From contig CM076146.1 of the NCBI GenBank assembly GCA_038025085.1, forward strand, positions 11,036,001 through 11,100,000: a stretch of DNA of 64,000 nt. Direction: 5' to 3'. Origin of the DNA: Tetragonia tetragonoides. Lineage: Eukaryota; Streptophyta; Magnoliopsida; Caryophyllales; Aizoaceae. The notes beneath the pieces are model-generated. The model ran no database searches and was not told where the DNA came from. It saw only the letters and a list, made by a program, of their open reading frames with translations. Below, piece after piece: positions 11,706 to 22,999 of this stretch (positions are counted from its first letter, which is position 1; every line of letters begins with the position of its first letter). The translations under genes and the position numbers were made by a program.

Positions 11706-12833
11706 GAGGCCGTGAGGGGATGTACGGTTGGAAAACACTAATTGTGGTCATATACCATCACATAAAATGAGTCGTAGAAATGCAGGGACTAATTATAAGG
11801 GGACCATGCTAAATTGCTAATGGTTCGTGGCGAAATTCTAGTTTCAAATTGAACCTAAAATTGTGCTAATTGGTAGACTCCCGTACAAAAGTTTTTTTCT
11901 TTTTCATCACTCACTCACTGTCCAACCCTAAACCACATATTGGGATAAATGTATTGGTTAAGGTACTTGTTGTCCACATTTGTCTAATGCACTAATCAAG
12001 CAAACCATTGAAACATAAGCGACAGCTAAGTAGTTTTTTCCTCCTTTTGGTGCAAAGTTGTGGGAATGAGAATGATATTTCTATGACCAATTAAGTTTCT
12101 TTCTTTCTTTCTTTCTTTCTTTCTGCTTCATCCAGCCAATAGCTAGCTAGTGTCCTACTTTGATCCTTCCTGCTTTTTTTAATGTTGTTTTCAATTATGG
12201 ATTTTGTGAGCAAGTGATCACTGTTTAGAAATATAGCGAGTCACTTGTATTTGCAGTAACTATTATCTTATTAAATAATGGAACGAGCTTTATCTTACCC
12301 AAAGTTACGTCAAAATCGTTTTATACAAGTTTTTATAATACAGTTTCTGAATTCTCATCCATCGAAAATTCAAATTATTTATGCCATCTCAACTAAATTA
12401 GTTATTGTTACATAGTGGCCATGGTCATTCCTAAAATTTAACTTTATTGTATTTTCCTTTTTTTTGTAAAATAAGACGCATTCATTATTGTGTAATGACA
12501 ATATTATATAAGCGTGATTTTGGACATACAACAAAAATTAGTTAAATAGAATTATTAAAATATAATTATTTTTTTCATTATCCCAAAATAAAGTGACTAC
12601 TATTTATGGATCGACGTTGTATATTTGTACATACTCAAAGTAAGGTCAACTAATAGTAACAAAAAAAAATAATTCCAAACTTGGTTTTATTATTTTTCAT
12701 TTTTGCTTGAGGGACTAGACTTGGTTTTGTTCCTTGTACTTGTTTTGCATTAATTGAAAAAAATAGCTAGTAGAAATCAGAGCATTGTTTAGCTTTTCTT
12801 CTTTTAAATTTTTTCTTAACTCTACTACATTTC

Positions 12834-13213
12834 GTGTCCGTGTGATGCACGGGTTCTTGTTCATCATCCTCTTTTATTAGATCGAATCAAAATAATAATT
12901 TTTTTTAATCATATCAGCATATAAAGTTGAATAATGAGAGTGCAAGGAACAATAATAATCTTTTTCACATATTTAGAAAATAAATTACATTTTTAGTGAA
13001 TAAATAATATTTTTTTAGGATAATAAATATAAACATATGTTACTTTTTTATTAAAATAAAATAAAAATTAGGATAATAAATATAATACATATGTTACTTT
13101 TTTCTTTTTTTATTAAAATAAAAAAATATATTTTTGATTTCTTTTTAATCACCTATGCATTTATGACTATTTATTATCTATTAAATGCCACCTTAGTGAG
13201 AACTCAATTATTA
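12834..13213 (-). mobile_element. Helitron-like fragment, antisense
   Basis: On the minus strand it ends with the hairpin CCGTGCATCACACGG, typical of a Helitron 3' end. Its body (AATCATATCA-ATATAAAGTTGAATAAT, TGAGAACTCAATT) matches the 334-bp insertion at 24038-24371. The terminal CTRR is not clear and the 5' end is not resolved. Confidence 0.45.
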
Positions 13214-13304
13214 TCACCCATGCATTCATTTAGTTATCTGTTTGTTTTGTTTGGATCCATCTAATTAGTGTTGTAGTAAGATGATAGTAATATAATTTTG
13301 TAAC

Positions 13305-13397
13305 TATTGGACTTTATTTGATTCAACTTAATTTCACTTAAATTAAGTTCAGTTTGGTTCAGTTCAGTACACTTTAGTTCAGTTCAGCTCAGTTCAG

Positions 13398-13478
<81 letters not shown>

Positions 13479-13634
13479 TTATTTCTTTATTTTTTTTATA
13501 ATCATCACAATTATCATAGATAATTATAATAGTTATAATAATTCAGCTAAGTTCAGTTAAGTTCATGCAATTAAGTTCAGTTGAGTTAAGTTATATTCAG
13601 TTACTATGAAATTCAATTGAATCAAACAGAGCCT
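13305..13634. mobile_element. CAGTT-rich MITE with (ATT)n expansion
   Basis: The right end reads TTGAATCAAACAGAGCC followed by TTA, matching the family ends at 7492 and 36991. The left end (TTTATTTGATTCAAC) is decayed. Between them are CAGTT pentamer arrays and an ATT microsatellite of about 77 bp at 13398-13475. Confidence 0.55.
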
Positions 13635-14023
13635 TAATGGTGACATACAATTACTTTTTTGTAATGCGTTTTCTTTTATCCCCATTTTGTCATTGCTAAT
13701 ATTATGTGCAGACTTGTTGTTGGGCCCATAACTAACCAACGATAATCATAAATAATAGTACAGTGTTAAAATTGTTTTATTTAAGTTTATTTTAACTATT
13801 ATCTGCTACATAAAAATAAATTAACGAATTTTTCGTGTAACCGAATGCTATACTTTAATTATTAGTTATCGATTTAAATTAGCCTAATTATTACCAATGG
13901 TTAATTAATACATTATAGTACCCCTTGTAGTTTTCTATTCGTTATCTTGCAGAAGTACTAATTTTTTAAATTTTTTTTAATATATAGAGTATATGAGGAA
14001 TCCGTAGTCACTACTCTTAGGGT

Positions 14024-14759
14024 CACTATAAATCTTTTAAAAAATTCGTGACTAATTAGCTACGAAAAAAAAATTCGTAGCAAAGTTAGCTGCAGATTTT
14101 TCCCGCAGCTGATTAACGGCGGAAATTAATTTTCCGCAAATCGAATCCCGTAGCAAATAAATGAAAACTACAATTTTTTTTAAATATCTGCGGCGGATTA
14201 ATTTTTGCCACTAATTAGCGGTGGATTAAAACTAATCTGTGGCTAATTAGCGGCGCGAATTAATTTTCCGCCGCTAATTTTATTGTTTTTGAATGATCAA
14301 ACTGATAAGATAAATATTATGCAACGCGTTATATTATTGAAGTCTTTGGCTGTAGCAGTGGTTGAAGACCGTACTATGCGGGCGGAGACCAAGTTTCAAG
14401 ACTCAGGGGAAGTAAATTTTGGATTAATGGGCGCGTGTGTGAGATGCTTGGTGTGGGCAATGTGCGCGTGGGTTAGTCCGTGGTGGGGAGGTCATGCATC
14501 CAAACCACAATTTATTTGTTTTTTTTAAAAAAATTTACATCAGCGACGGACCAAATTGATTCCGCCTCTGACGCTAACGCCAGACAACTTTGATTCCGCC
14601 GCTGATTTCAGCTGCATATTGAAGCTCCACCACTATTTATTCTTAGCGTCGACCATTTTAGCTGTCGACTCTTCCCGTCGCTGACGCTAATTAGCGGCGG
14701 TTTTTGGCCAATAGTTGCGGTTTATTTTTGCAGGTAAATCCCGTTTTTTTTTTGTAGTG
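14024..14759. mobile_element. Non-autonomous CACTA element, 736 bp
   Basis: Starts CACTATAAATC and ends TTTGTAGTG, with the 3-bp target duplication GGT at 14021-14023 and 14760-14762. These are the defining marks of CACTA (En/Spm) elements. The subterminal regions are packed with short repeats in both orientations (TTAGCGGCGG, CCGCCGCTAAT), as is usual for transposase binding in this superfamily. There is no transposase. Confidence 0.8.
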
Positions 14760-15243
14760 GGTGTGCACTAGATAAATTTCGAAAGTATGCAATAGCCTAC
14801 AAACTACACACCAAACAAGCTAACAAGATAAATCTTGCGGACAGACTCAAGAAAGAGGGCTTACATCATAGTCTTTGCCATGAAATCCAACCTCACAACC
14901 AACTATTTCACCCCTTTCGGGACAGAAGTACTAAATTCATGATTATGCATGTACACCCTCCTTTTTAGCATCCTTTTCTTTTCTCATGCTTTAGATCCAT
15001 CGAAGATATATATGATCAATTCTTTTCAAAAAGAAACGGCTCAAAAGGGAACCTCGTTGTCCATCTTGCAGATCTAATTTATTTATTTTGAAATTTTTTC
15101 ATTGGACAGATTTTGGTAGATTTTATATGCACTTTGCTGATTTTTCACTTCTGGTTCCCTTCTTGGACTCTCGACCTCTCGCAGCCTACCTTTCAAAGAT
15201 ACCTTTTACATTCATTTTTATTGACGTTAAATATTCATTTCAA

Positions 15244-15500
15244 ACTCCGTACTCCTCGATCAACTTAATTTCATTCAAATTCAATTTAATTCAGTTAAAT
15301 TCAGTTTATATGATTATTTAGATAATTTTTGATTCCAAAATAAATTCAAAATGATTTTTATATGATTGAAATTTTGAAAATATCTCAAAGCATACTTTTA
15401 AGTGAGTCAAATATTGAATATGTATAAATATATTTAATTAGATGTCAAGTTAAAAAAATCAATGCAGTTCAATTTTTTCACGTATAAAGAACGGAGCCAT
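15244..15500. mobile_element. Decayed CAGTT-rich MITE
   Basis: The interior words CAAAGCATACTTTTAAGTGA and GTCAAATATTGAATATG match the CAGTT family copies at 7492 and 36991. The right end reads AACGGAGCC. The terminal repeats are degraded and no target duplication can be read. Confidence 0.45.
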
Positions 15501-16186
15501 AATATCAAGGTTCGATGATTTACCATATGGTATACAAGTATACAACCCACCTTATGTTCACTATAACAAACATTAATCATAAAACATCTTGCAATATTTA
15601 TTTTTTTATGAGAACATCTTGCAATAATATTGATCTTCTTCTGTTTCTGCTGGCCCAACTGTTGCTTATTCTTTTCTTTTCTTTTCGTATATTTGTAATG
15701 TGTGACAAAAACTAGTGCAAATGTGTTTTGAATACAACTCTCTGTTCATTTCAGTTCAGTTCTGATCCATTCAGTTCATACGAAAAGAACACGACTTGAC
15801 ATTTACCTTCCAAAAAAAACAAAAAGAATGAAGGAAGGATGTCTAATTTCAAAGATTAAAGAATTGCACTTCATGTGATTGGTACGTCCACGTGAACTAA
15901 TACGTTAGACAAATTAAATCCTCTAGAAGTTACTTGAAGTTGTAACTCATTGGATTTTATGTGTTTCAACACCACGAACCTTGAACAAAGTAATCTCACA
16001 TTCCTATTCATAGGAGGTTGATAGTTATTTTCTTGGTTTGACGATTACTTCGCTAGCTGCGTCATTGCCGTGCCCCCATTGCATTGACAATTTGAAGTTC
16101 GAAGCCAATTGGAGAGAGTCCTTAATTGAACTTCTATTTTTTTAATTATAGGTTCACCTAAGTTTTTTGGGTTAAGATTATTTATG

Positions 16187-16322
16187 TTTGCACCGAATCG
16201 GCTCACGAATGGTTAAAGAGCTTCCATTAAGTAGTTTTTTCATTCAAAAGATTTGAACGCCCAATCTTGCTTAAGGAATGAGAGTGTCGAACCATTCACA
16301 CCAACCAATTATTAGTCTTAGT
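16187..16322 (-). mobile_element. SINE-like element
   Basis: On the minus strand: an A-box-like GGTTGGTGTGAATGGTTCG, then a B-box-like GGGCGTTCAAATC. The arrangement is similar to the piece at 57795-57880. The ends are not resolved. Confidence 0.35.
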
Positions 16323-17608
16323 TGATCTTCTATGAGTAAGTAGAGCGAGTGAGCTACATACACGTAGTTAACATGACTAGATGAGTAAGTAGAGTGAGCC
16401 CAACCTTGCTAGAAGCATCCCACAATAATAATTAACCTTCCCCAATTTTCCAGAAGCAATCTTCACTATTGGTCTTGCATTTGAATTGTCTTCTATCTTG
16501 GAGTTCGGTCCCTTACTAACACAAACACGTTGGTCAGAAATTTAGGAGGGGAAGATGTCCAGGGAAAAGGATGAGGGAAATTTTAAGGAAGATGTTTGGT
16601 AGATCAAGTCAAGTGGATTAGTAATCTCCATATTTTTATTGGGTTAACATGTACCTCGTTATTTAAATTTAAATTAGAAAGTGTTATATTTAAAACCCCT
16701 ATTAATTAGTACTTTAGTATGTCAGTAAGGATTTTCGTTCCATTTTATGTGTCATGGGATAGAGAAAGAATTTGTATTGCTAATTAATATGTAACGTGAG
16801 TTGTTAACCCACACGGTCAACCTATCCTTCTTCAAATTTAAATCCCGTTTACTAGGAGAAAAAAGAAATAAAAATTATGATATCTGTTTCTTACCAATAA
16901 GAGATGAAACATTTTATTTTATTTTGAGGGCAATAGGATTATACTTTTTTGAAAATTACGAGGCGCAAAGAAATCTTTGCTTCCTGAAAGCACCGAAAAA
17001 CTTCACTATTGTTTAAAAAGAAGAAAAAAAAAAAGCAATCCGTTTAAATTGAAAAGTACGTAATACGTTTAGAACACTTTAAATTATATGTGATATTTTT
17101 GGCAACCAGTTTCTTACCAGGCGGCCCTTTGATATAGGGCGAAACAACGACTAGACACGCGTGCATATACTAAATATGGCACACGCGTTTTGTTTTGTTT
17201 TATTTAAAATTTGACAGCAAAACACATCATATATTTAAAAGTTCCTTTGATTAATACTAGCCTACTGCCAACCTAGTGGTTATTGACCCAGCTGATGATT
17301 GATTGATTTTCGTCGCCTTGGGTACGAATCCCATGCTCATCCCACACCACTAATTTGTTTCTTTTTTCCTTGTTTTTTTTATGAAACTTTTTCCTTATTT
17401 TTTTGGTTTACTTTTATTGAAATTTATTGTTTTAATAAAATGAAAGAGGTAATAAGACTCAGCCTTAAACTTTTATTGTGAACGAGTGAGGGATACGTAA
17501 TTAGACTAACTACAATATTTACCACATGCTCTTTAATTGGGAATGCGGGTATCATTTTAACTTTTTTGTAATACCAATTATGTTGCTTTGTGGTGATAGT
17601 TTATTTTA

Positions 17609-18148
17609 GGGTGTTACTAAATACCGTCCCCTTTTTACTAGCTACCGCCCCCCTAATTTTCAATTTTACCCTCACCCCTTTTCCTCACTCACTCTCACTC
17701 ATCCTCTCTTCCTCACTCACTCTCACTCATCCTCTCTTCCTCACTCACTCTCACTCATCCTCTCCACCACACCATCACACCGGCAACCACCACCACTCAC
17801 GGCACAACCACCACCGGTAAATTTTTTTTGCGCATTTTTTTTGCACAGTCGTCTGAAATTTTCGACTCACCCTTGGGTGAGTCGAAAATTTCAGACGACT
17901 GTGCAAAAAAAAATTATTATTATTATTATTTATTATTATTTATTGTTATTATTATTATTATTATTATTTATTGTTATTATTATTAATATTATTATTATTA
18001 TTATTATTGATTATTGTTTAATTAATTAAAAATGTGAAATGGTAGAGGGGAGGAGCCGGTAAATCGGTGCCGAGCTAGTTCACATTTTTAATTAATTAAA
18101 CAATAATCAGTAATAATAATAATAATAATATTAATAATAATAACAATA

Positions 18149-18210
<62 letters not shown>

Positions 18211-18622
18211 TAAATAATAATAAATAATAATAATAATTTTTTTTTTGCACAGTCGTCTGAAATTTTCGACTCACCCTTGGGTGAGTCGTCTGCTAGAGGC
18301 GACTCACCCTTGGGTGAGTCGGAAATTTCAGACGACTCAACCTTTGGTGAGTCGTCTGTAGCAGACGACTCACCCAAGGGTGAGTCGGAAATTTCAGACG
18401 ACTGTGCAAAAAAAATGCGCAAAAAAAAATTTACCGGTGGTGGTTGTGCCGTGAGTGGTGGTGGTTGCCGGTGTGATGGTGTGGTGGTGAGGATGAGTGA
18501 GAGTGAGTGAGGAAGAGAGGATGAGTGAGAGTGAGTGAGAGTGAGTGAGGAAAAGGGGGAGGGTAAAATTGGAAATTAGGGGGGCGGTAGCTAGTAAAAA
18601 GGGGCGGTATTTAGCAATTCAC
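17609..18622. mobile_element. Fold-back Mutator-like element, 1014 bp
   Basis: The 8-bp direct repeat TTATTTTA flanks the element (17601-17608 and 18623-18630). The two halves are near-complete inverted repeats of each other, over 300 bp per arm. The outer tip is CTAAATACCG-CCCCTTTTTACTAG. Next come CACTCACTCTCACTCATCC minisatellites, then the block ACCACCACCGGTAAA. Inside these are palindromic modules and long (TTA)n/(TAA)n tracts around a central block of about 50 bp (near 18031-18080). The length of the duplication and of the inverted repeats points to a Mutator-type non-autonomous element. There is no protein. Confidence 0.75.
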
Positions 18623-18659
18623 TTATTTTACTGTAATGTTACTTTGTTTTTTTTTTAAA

Positions 18660-19101
18660 GAATCATTGTCATGACACGTTGTTGCCTTATGGTGTTAGAT
18701 AATTTGATTATAGTATCATTTTATTTGGTTGTAGTGATATTTTTAAAAATTCTTGGTTTTTTTTTTTTTTTTTTTTTTGTTTCTTTTTCTTTCTGTGATA
18801 TCATTTAGGTGATTGTAGTAGTGTCATCTTTTTACTGTATGGTTTCAATCTTTTATGCTATAGTGTTAGTTTATTTTGAATTGTTCTTTTTTTTTTTTAA
18901 GAATTGTTGTCATAACACCATGTTGCTTTATGGTGTCAGCTTATTTGATTGTAGTGTCACTTTTACTTTGTTGTAGTGGTATTTTTTAAAAAAAAAACTT
19001 GGTTTGTTTATTTTTCTCTGATATTATTTGGGAGTTATAATAGTGTCACCTTTTTACTTTATAGTCTCAATATTCTTATGATGCAGTGTTAGTTTATTTT
19101 G

Positions 19102-19133
<32 letters not shown>

Positions 19134-19345
19134 GAGAATTGTTGTCATAACACTTTCTTTGCTTTATGGTGTCAGTTAATTTGATTATAGTGTCATTTTA
19201 CTTTGTTGTAGTGATATTTTTTAAATTTTGTAGTCCGTGTTTATTTTTCTCTGATATCATTTTGGAAAGTGTTGTAGTAATGTCATATTTTTACCTAATG
19301 GTGTCAGTCCTTTTTGCTATAGTGTTAGTTTATTATGAATTTTTT
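18660..19345. repeat. Three-unit tandem repeat, about 240-bp period
   Basis: Units start at about 18660, 18901 and 19135 with GAATTGTTGTCATAACAC or close variants. Each contains TTATGGTGTCAG, TTTGATTATAGTGTCA, TTTGTTGTAGTGATATTT and TATAGTGTTAGTTTATT. The units are diverged and T-rich. The array abuts the right side of the fold-back element. No coding function is evident. Confidence 0.75.
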
Positions 19346-19887
19346 ATACAATGTAAAATTATTTTTTTATGATACTAGTTTTTTGAGCTCAAGTATTAGT
19401 TTATCCACTTGTGGTGTTACATTTTTTTTTTATAATTTATAATTATAACATAACTTTGTTGCCAAATTTATATTGCTCAAACACTTGAGAGTTGAGATAT
19501 ATTATTTGATTAAGCATAATAATTAGAGAAAAAAAAAATACAAAGCTCAAGAAGGAAAAGAAGAATTTTTTTTTTTTTTTGAGTGAGAAGGAAAAGAAAA
19601 ATTAAAAGGGACATAACACAGAGTTCCTTATTTCAAAGCTACTGTACAATCTCCTATCACTGCCACACAAGAAAACCTCCATTGATCCATATTGTGAATT
19701 GAAAGAAGACAAGAATTAATCATAGGAGTCAATCCAAAATCTCCCCACCAAATCTCTTTCGCCAACTTATTCTATTTCTCCCAAACCCACTAATTCCCCT
19801 TTACTAAACATTTCCAACTCCCACTTTAATCTCTAGATCTTAGAACTCTCTCCTCCAAAAATGCTGGAATCTTGTAATAACATCACT

Positions 19888-20277
19888 CTAGTTGGAACTG
19901 GGGTATCTTTGTTTCAGAAGACATCGAGCATGAGTGGATCTAAGTTTGGTACATATACTCCCATTATTCCCAAGCTGAATTGCTCGGTCGATTGCGAAAA
20001 GCGAGAAAATTTTGATGAGTAAATTGTCTGGCAAGCTGCCAATATCTAGGATTTGTGATTGTGAGTTTTGGGGATGGGTCGTAGTGGTGAATTGGTGACG
20101 ATTGAAGGTGGCGATGGACTGGTACGTGGTAGCGGTGGTGGGTCTGGGCATGTCAGGAGAAAATGGAGAGAGTAAAAGAACATGCGGGGATGGGAGAAAT
20201 TGTGCAGGGGCGCGTGTACAGAAACAGAGGAGCTGGACCCGTGATTTTCTCCGCCCTACACGATATTGCGGCCGCAT
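19888..20277 (-). pseudogene. Possible F-box-like fragment
   Basis: A 129-codon open frame contains LPDNLLIKIFSLFAID at about residues 82-97. This resembles the start of an F-box (LPDELLxxILSxLP). The typical downstream residues and any LRR, kelch or FBA domain are missing, and the N-terminal 80 residues are low in complexity. It may be a gene fragment or chance similarity. Confidence 0.25.
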
Positions 20278-20782
20278 ATGAATATTTGCATATTTTTGGA
20301 CTGAAAACTCATAACAGTCGTATATATGATATGGCCGATGGCCGCCCCGTATAAGACTTGAGTGTTAATTGTGTAACTAATCACATGATAGCCTCATGTC
20401 TTTTTATGCCATTTTACTTCACTCAGCTTACAGTTACAATTAGTTTTGTCAAACACAAAAGGTTAAGTTATAGCTCACAATTCATAAATCTAGCTCAATA
20501 TCATTTTTGTAAATTTTACAATTTTGTTTTTCGACTTGGGGGGGTGAAATGTGTTCAATAAGGAACAGGAAACAGGAGTGTGAAGGTGGAAATAAAGAAA
20601 TTAGAAACCACGAAAGATGTTTATTGGAGATTGTTCGTAGTTCAACCCCCAATTTTTCTTAAGAAAGTACTAAACCTTCACTATTAGTGTTTCACATCGC
20701 ACTGAAATCATAATAGGCGTCCACCTAAACAAGCCATTGTAATAAAATTTTAATATAAATATAAAGTAGAAATTTATGTTTT

Positions 20783-20823
<41 letters not shown>

Positions 20824-20852
20824 TGTACATCATATATCTAATATCTAATATA
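20278..20852. other. Intergenic DNA with (TA)n tract
   Basis: No gene is seen. A TA dinucleotide repeat of about 35 bp lies at 20785-20819, just before a Stowaway element. Confidence 0.5.
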
Positions 20853-21133
20853 TACTCCCTCTGTCCCCTCTTTATGTTGGTAGTTTGACTTGGAACGGAA
20901 TTTAATACAAGGAAACTTTGGCTCAAAAATGACTCAAAGACCCTTGCTCAAGTATGAGAGAGAATATGGTGGTCCCTTGTGGTCCATTAAGTATGAGAGA
21001 GAACATGGTGGTCCCTTAAATGGGTATCTAAGTAATCTCTTTACTTTTTTCTTACTTAAAACGGAAGTACCAACGTAAAGAGGGGACAGACTAAAATGGA
21101 AACTACCAACGTAAAGAGGGGACGAAGGGAGTA
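20853..21133. mobile_element. Stowaway MITE
   Basis: The terminal inverted repeats are CTCCCTCTGTCCCCTCTTTA at the left and the inverse, AAAGAGGGGACGAAGGGAG, at the right, bounded by TA on both sides. This is the Stowaway (Tc1/mariner) signature. The interior (AAATGACTCAAAGACCCTTG, GTATGAGAGAGAATATGGTG) matches the copy that is split by a LINE at 37938-43886. Confidence 0.85.
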
Positions 21134-22999
21134 TATATAAAGTTGGATCATGACAGCCACTGCATCGACACGTGTCATGCCATGTCACTATCCCAGTCAT
21201 CATCACATCTAAAAGTCAATGCCATGTCACCCAAATAATTAATGACGATACATGAACCATGTTATCTAATTAATTAGGATACATGAACATTATTAATTTT
21301 ATAGATATAGTACATGAACTTAAAATAAGTTATGCTAAAAACTAGGTACAACGAATCTAATTTATAAGAGAAAATAGTCCTAACATATATAATCCATTTT
21401 TCGTAGATTATACATCTTAAATTTTTAATGATTCTCCATGAAGATGGAGAAATATAGTAGATTAGTAGAATAGTTAAGTAAGATAGTTGTAAACATAATT
21501 TTTTTTTTAGTATTTTTTTTAATTAGAAAAATAAAAGATTAATTTGCCTACATGAATCCAAATAAATAACCACTGCATAATACATGACATTAAACAAAAT
21601 TAAAAGTAATTCTCCATGAAGATGGATAAATGTAGTAAATTAGTACAATATTTAAGTAAAACATGTGTAAATATAACTATTATTTTTTTTAACCAATCTC
21701 TTTTAATTAGAAAAATAGGAAATTAGTTTGACATACGGATCCAAACAACTGCTGCATAATACATGACATTAAACATAATTTTTACATGACATTAAACATA
21801 ATTTTTTTTAAATGAAAAAAATATTATTAATAATTTTAATACAATGTAGACCAAAGAGGAATAAAAACGTTAGTAATGGGTATTGTCATGGTAGAAAGTT
21901 ATAGAATTACACAAGCATATAGAGGTATTAATATTTCGGTTGACAGAGCATGTGAAAATGGTAGTTAATTGTAAACCTATCACTTAACTATATTCTTGAA
22001 CAAAGTTTTTGGCGAATGAATTTTCTAAAAAAGAACATACTATAAAATAATCCTATATAAAAGTTGATCTAGCGCTGTTATATTCACACGTGTTTTGCAT
22101 GTCACTATGTCAAATCATCATCATATTCAAAAACTAATGTCAAGTTAACCAATTAATGAGGATACATGAACCATATTATATAATTAATAAAAAGGATACA
22201 TAAATATTTATTTATTTATTTGAGTGAAGGATACATGAACATACTTAAACCTTAAACTAAACTATACAAAAAACTAGATACAAGAATTTAATAAGGTAAA
22301 GTACTCAAAGTAATAAATGCATAAAGACTTTAAAACTAATAATAAATTAACGTATTATATATACATCTAATCTTCATAGTGATTCTATACCCCAACAAAA
22401 GTACATGGTTCATGGAGATGGAGCAATATGCTAATTTGGTAAAGTAATGTGAATAAAGTAGATTTAAACACTATTTTCTTCAATAAATTCTTTTAAGTAT
22501 AAAAAAAAGAAAGGAAATTATTTTATCTACATGGATCAAATCGTTGTCATAACACATAAGTAATTTTATATAAAAAAAATATATAAATCAAAGAGAGATA
22601 AGAACCAATAATAGTATATTGGCTGTTAATAAACTTGGTAGATAAATTTATGGACTACATAAGCACACGAATGTATAAATCTAACGATCCCCAAAGACAT
22701 TTTATCAAGATGGTGTGCGGTTGTGAATTTGTTATTTAACTATTTATTTGAATACTTTTTTAAAGTATGAAAAAATATAAATTTAACTTATCAATTAAAT
22801 CTAAACAATTATTATTGTATGTCACATAAGCAATTTTATATTCACATCGCACAACTTTATTTGGTTTTATACGGGTAACTTCATATTAGTTATTATAGAC
22901 GGTATTGATAAATCATTAACCTAATTTCTTGATATCATTCAAAATATATTTTCTAATGATAAACTACAAGCCTGTGCATCGCACGGGGCATACACCTAG
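21134..22999 (+). mobile_element. Helitron-like element A1
   Basis: The 3' end carries an imperfect hairpin, CCTGTGC-ATC-GCACGGG (22971-22987), then CTAG (22996-22999) and a T. This is the plant Helitron pattern of a hairpin about 10 bp before CTRR. The body is about 1.87 kb, non-coding, and aligns along its length with the next element. The start, next to TATATAAAGTTGG, is inferred from that alignment because no clear 5' TC is seen. No RepHel coding sequence. Confidence 0.7.

Larger units (their letters stand above)
11706..14020. other. Intergenic DNA with simple repeats and TE pieces
   Basis: No gene is seen. A (TTTC)n stretch lies at about 12097-12124. The sequence is very AT-rich from 12420 onward. 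A Helitron-like piece (12834-13213) and a CAGTT-type MITE with an (ATT)n core (13305-13634) are listed separately. Confidence 0.5.
14763..17600. other. Intergenic DNA, no gene seen
   Basis: AT-rich DNA. It contains a decayed CAGTT-type MITE (15244-15500), further CAGTT words near 15750, and two SINE-like segments (16187-16322 and 17270-17345). Open frames are short and unconvincing. Confidence 0.5.

Noticed and set aside
18096..18422. 108-codon minus-strand frame with SSEISDSPKGES-type repeats and a poly-Tyr tail, and a similar plus-strand frame at 18277-18510
   Set aside because: Both are readings of the palindromic modules and (TAA)n tract of the fold-back element. The apparent protein repeats mirror DNA palindromes.
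17609..18622. CRISPR-like array of palindromic repeats
   Set aside because: The repeats are unevenly spaced, lie in a plant fold-back transposon and have no unique spacers or associated genes.
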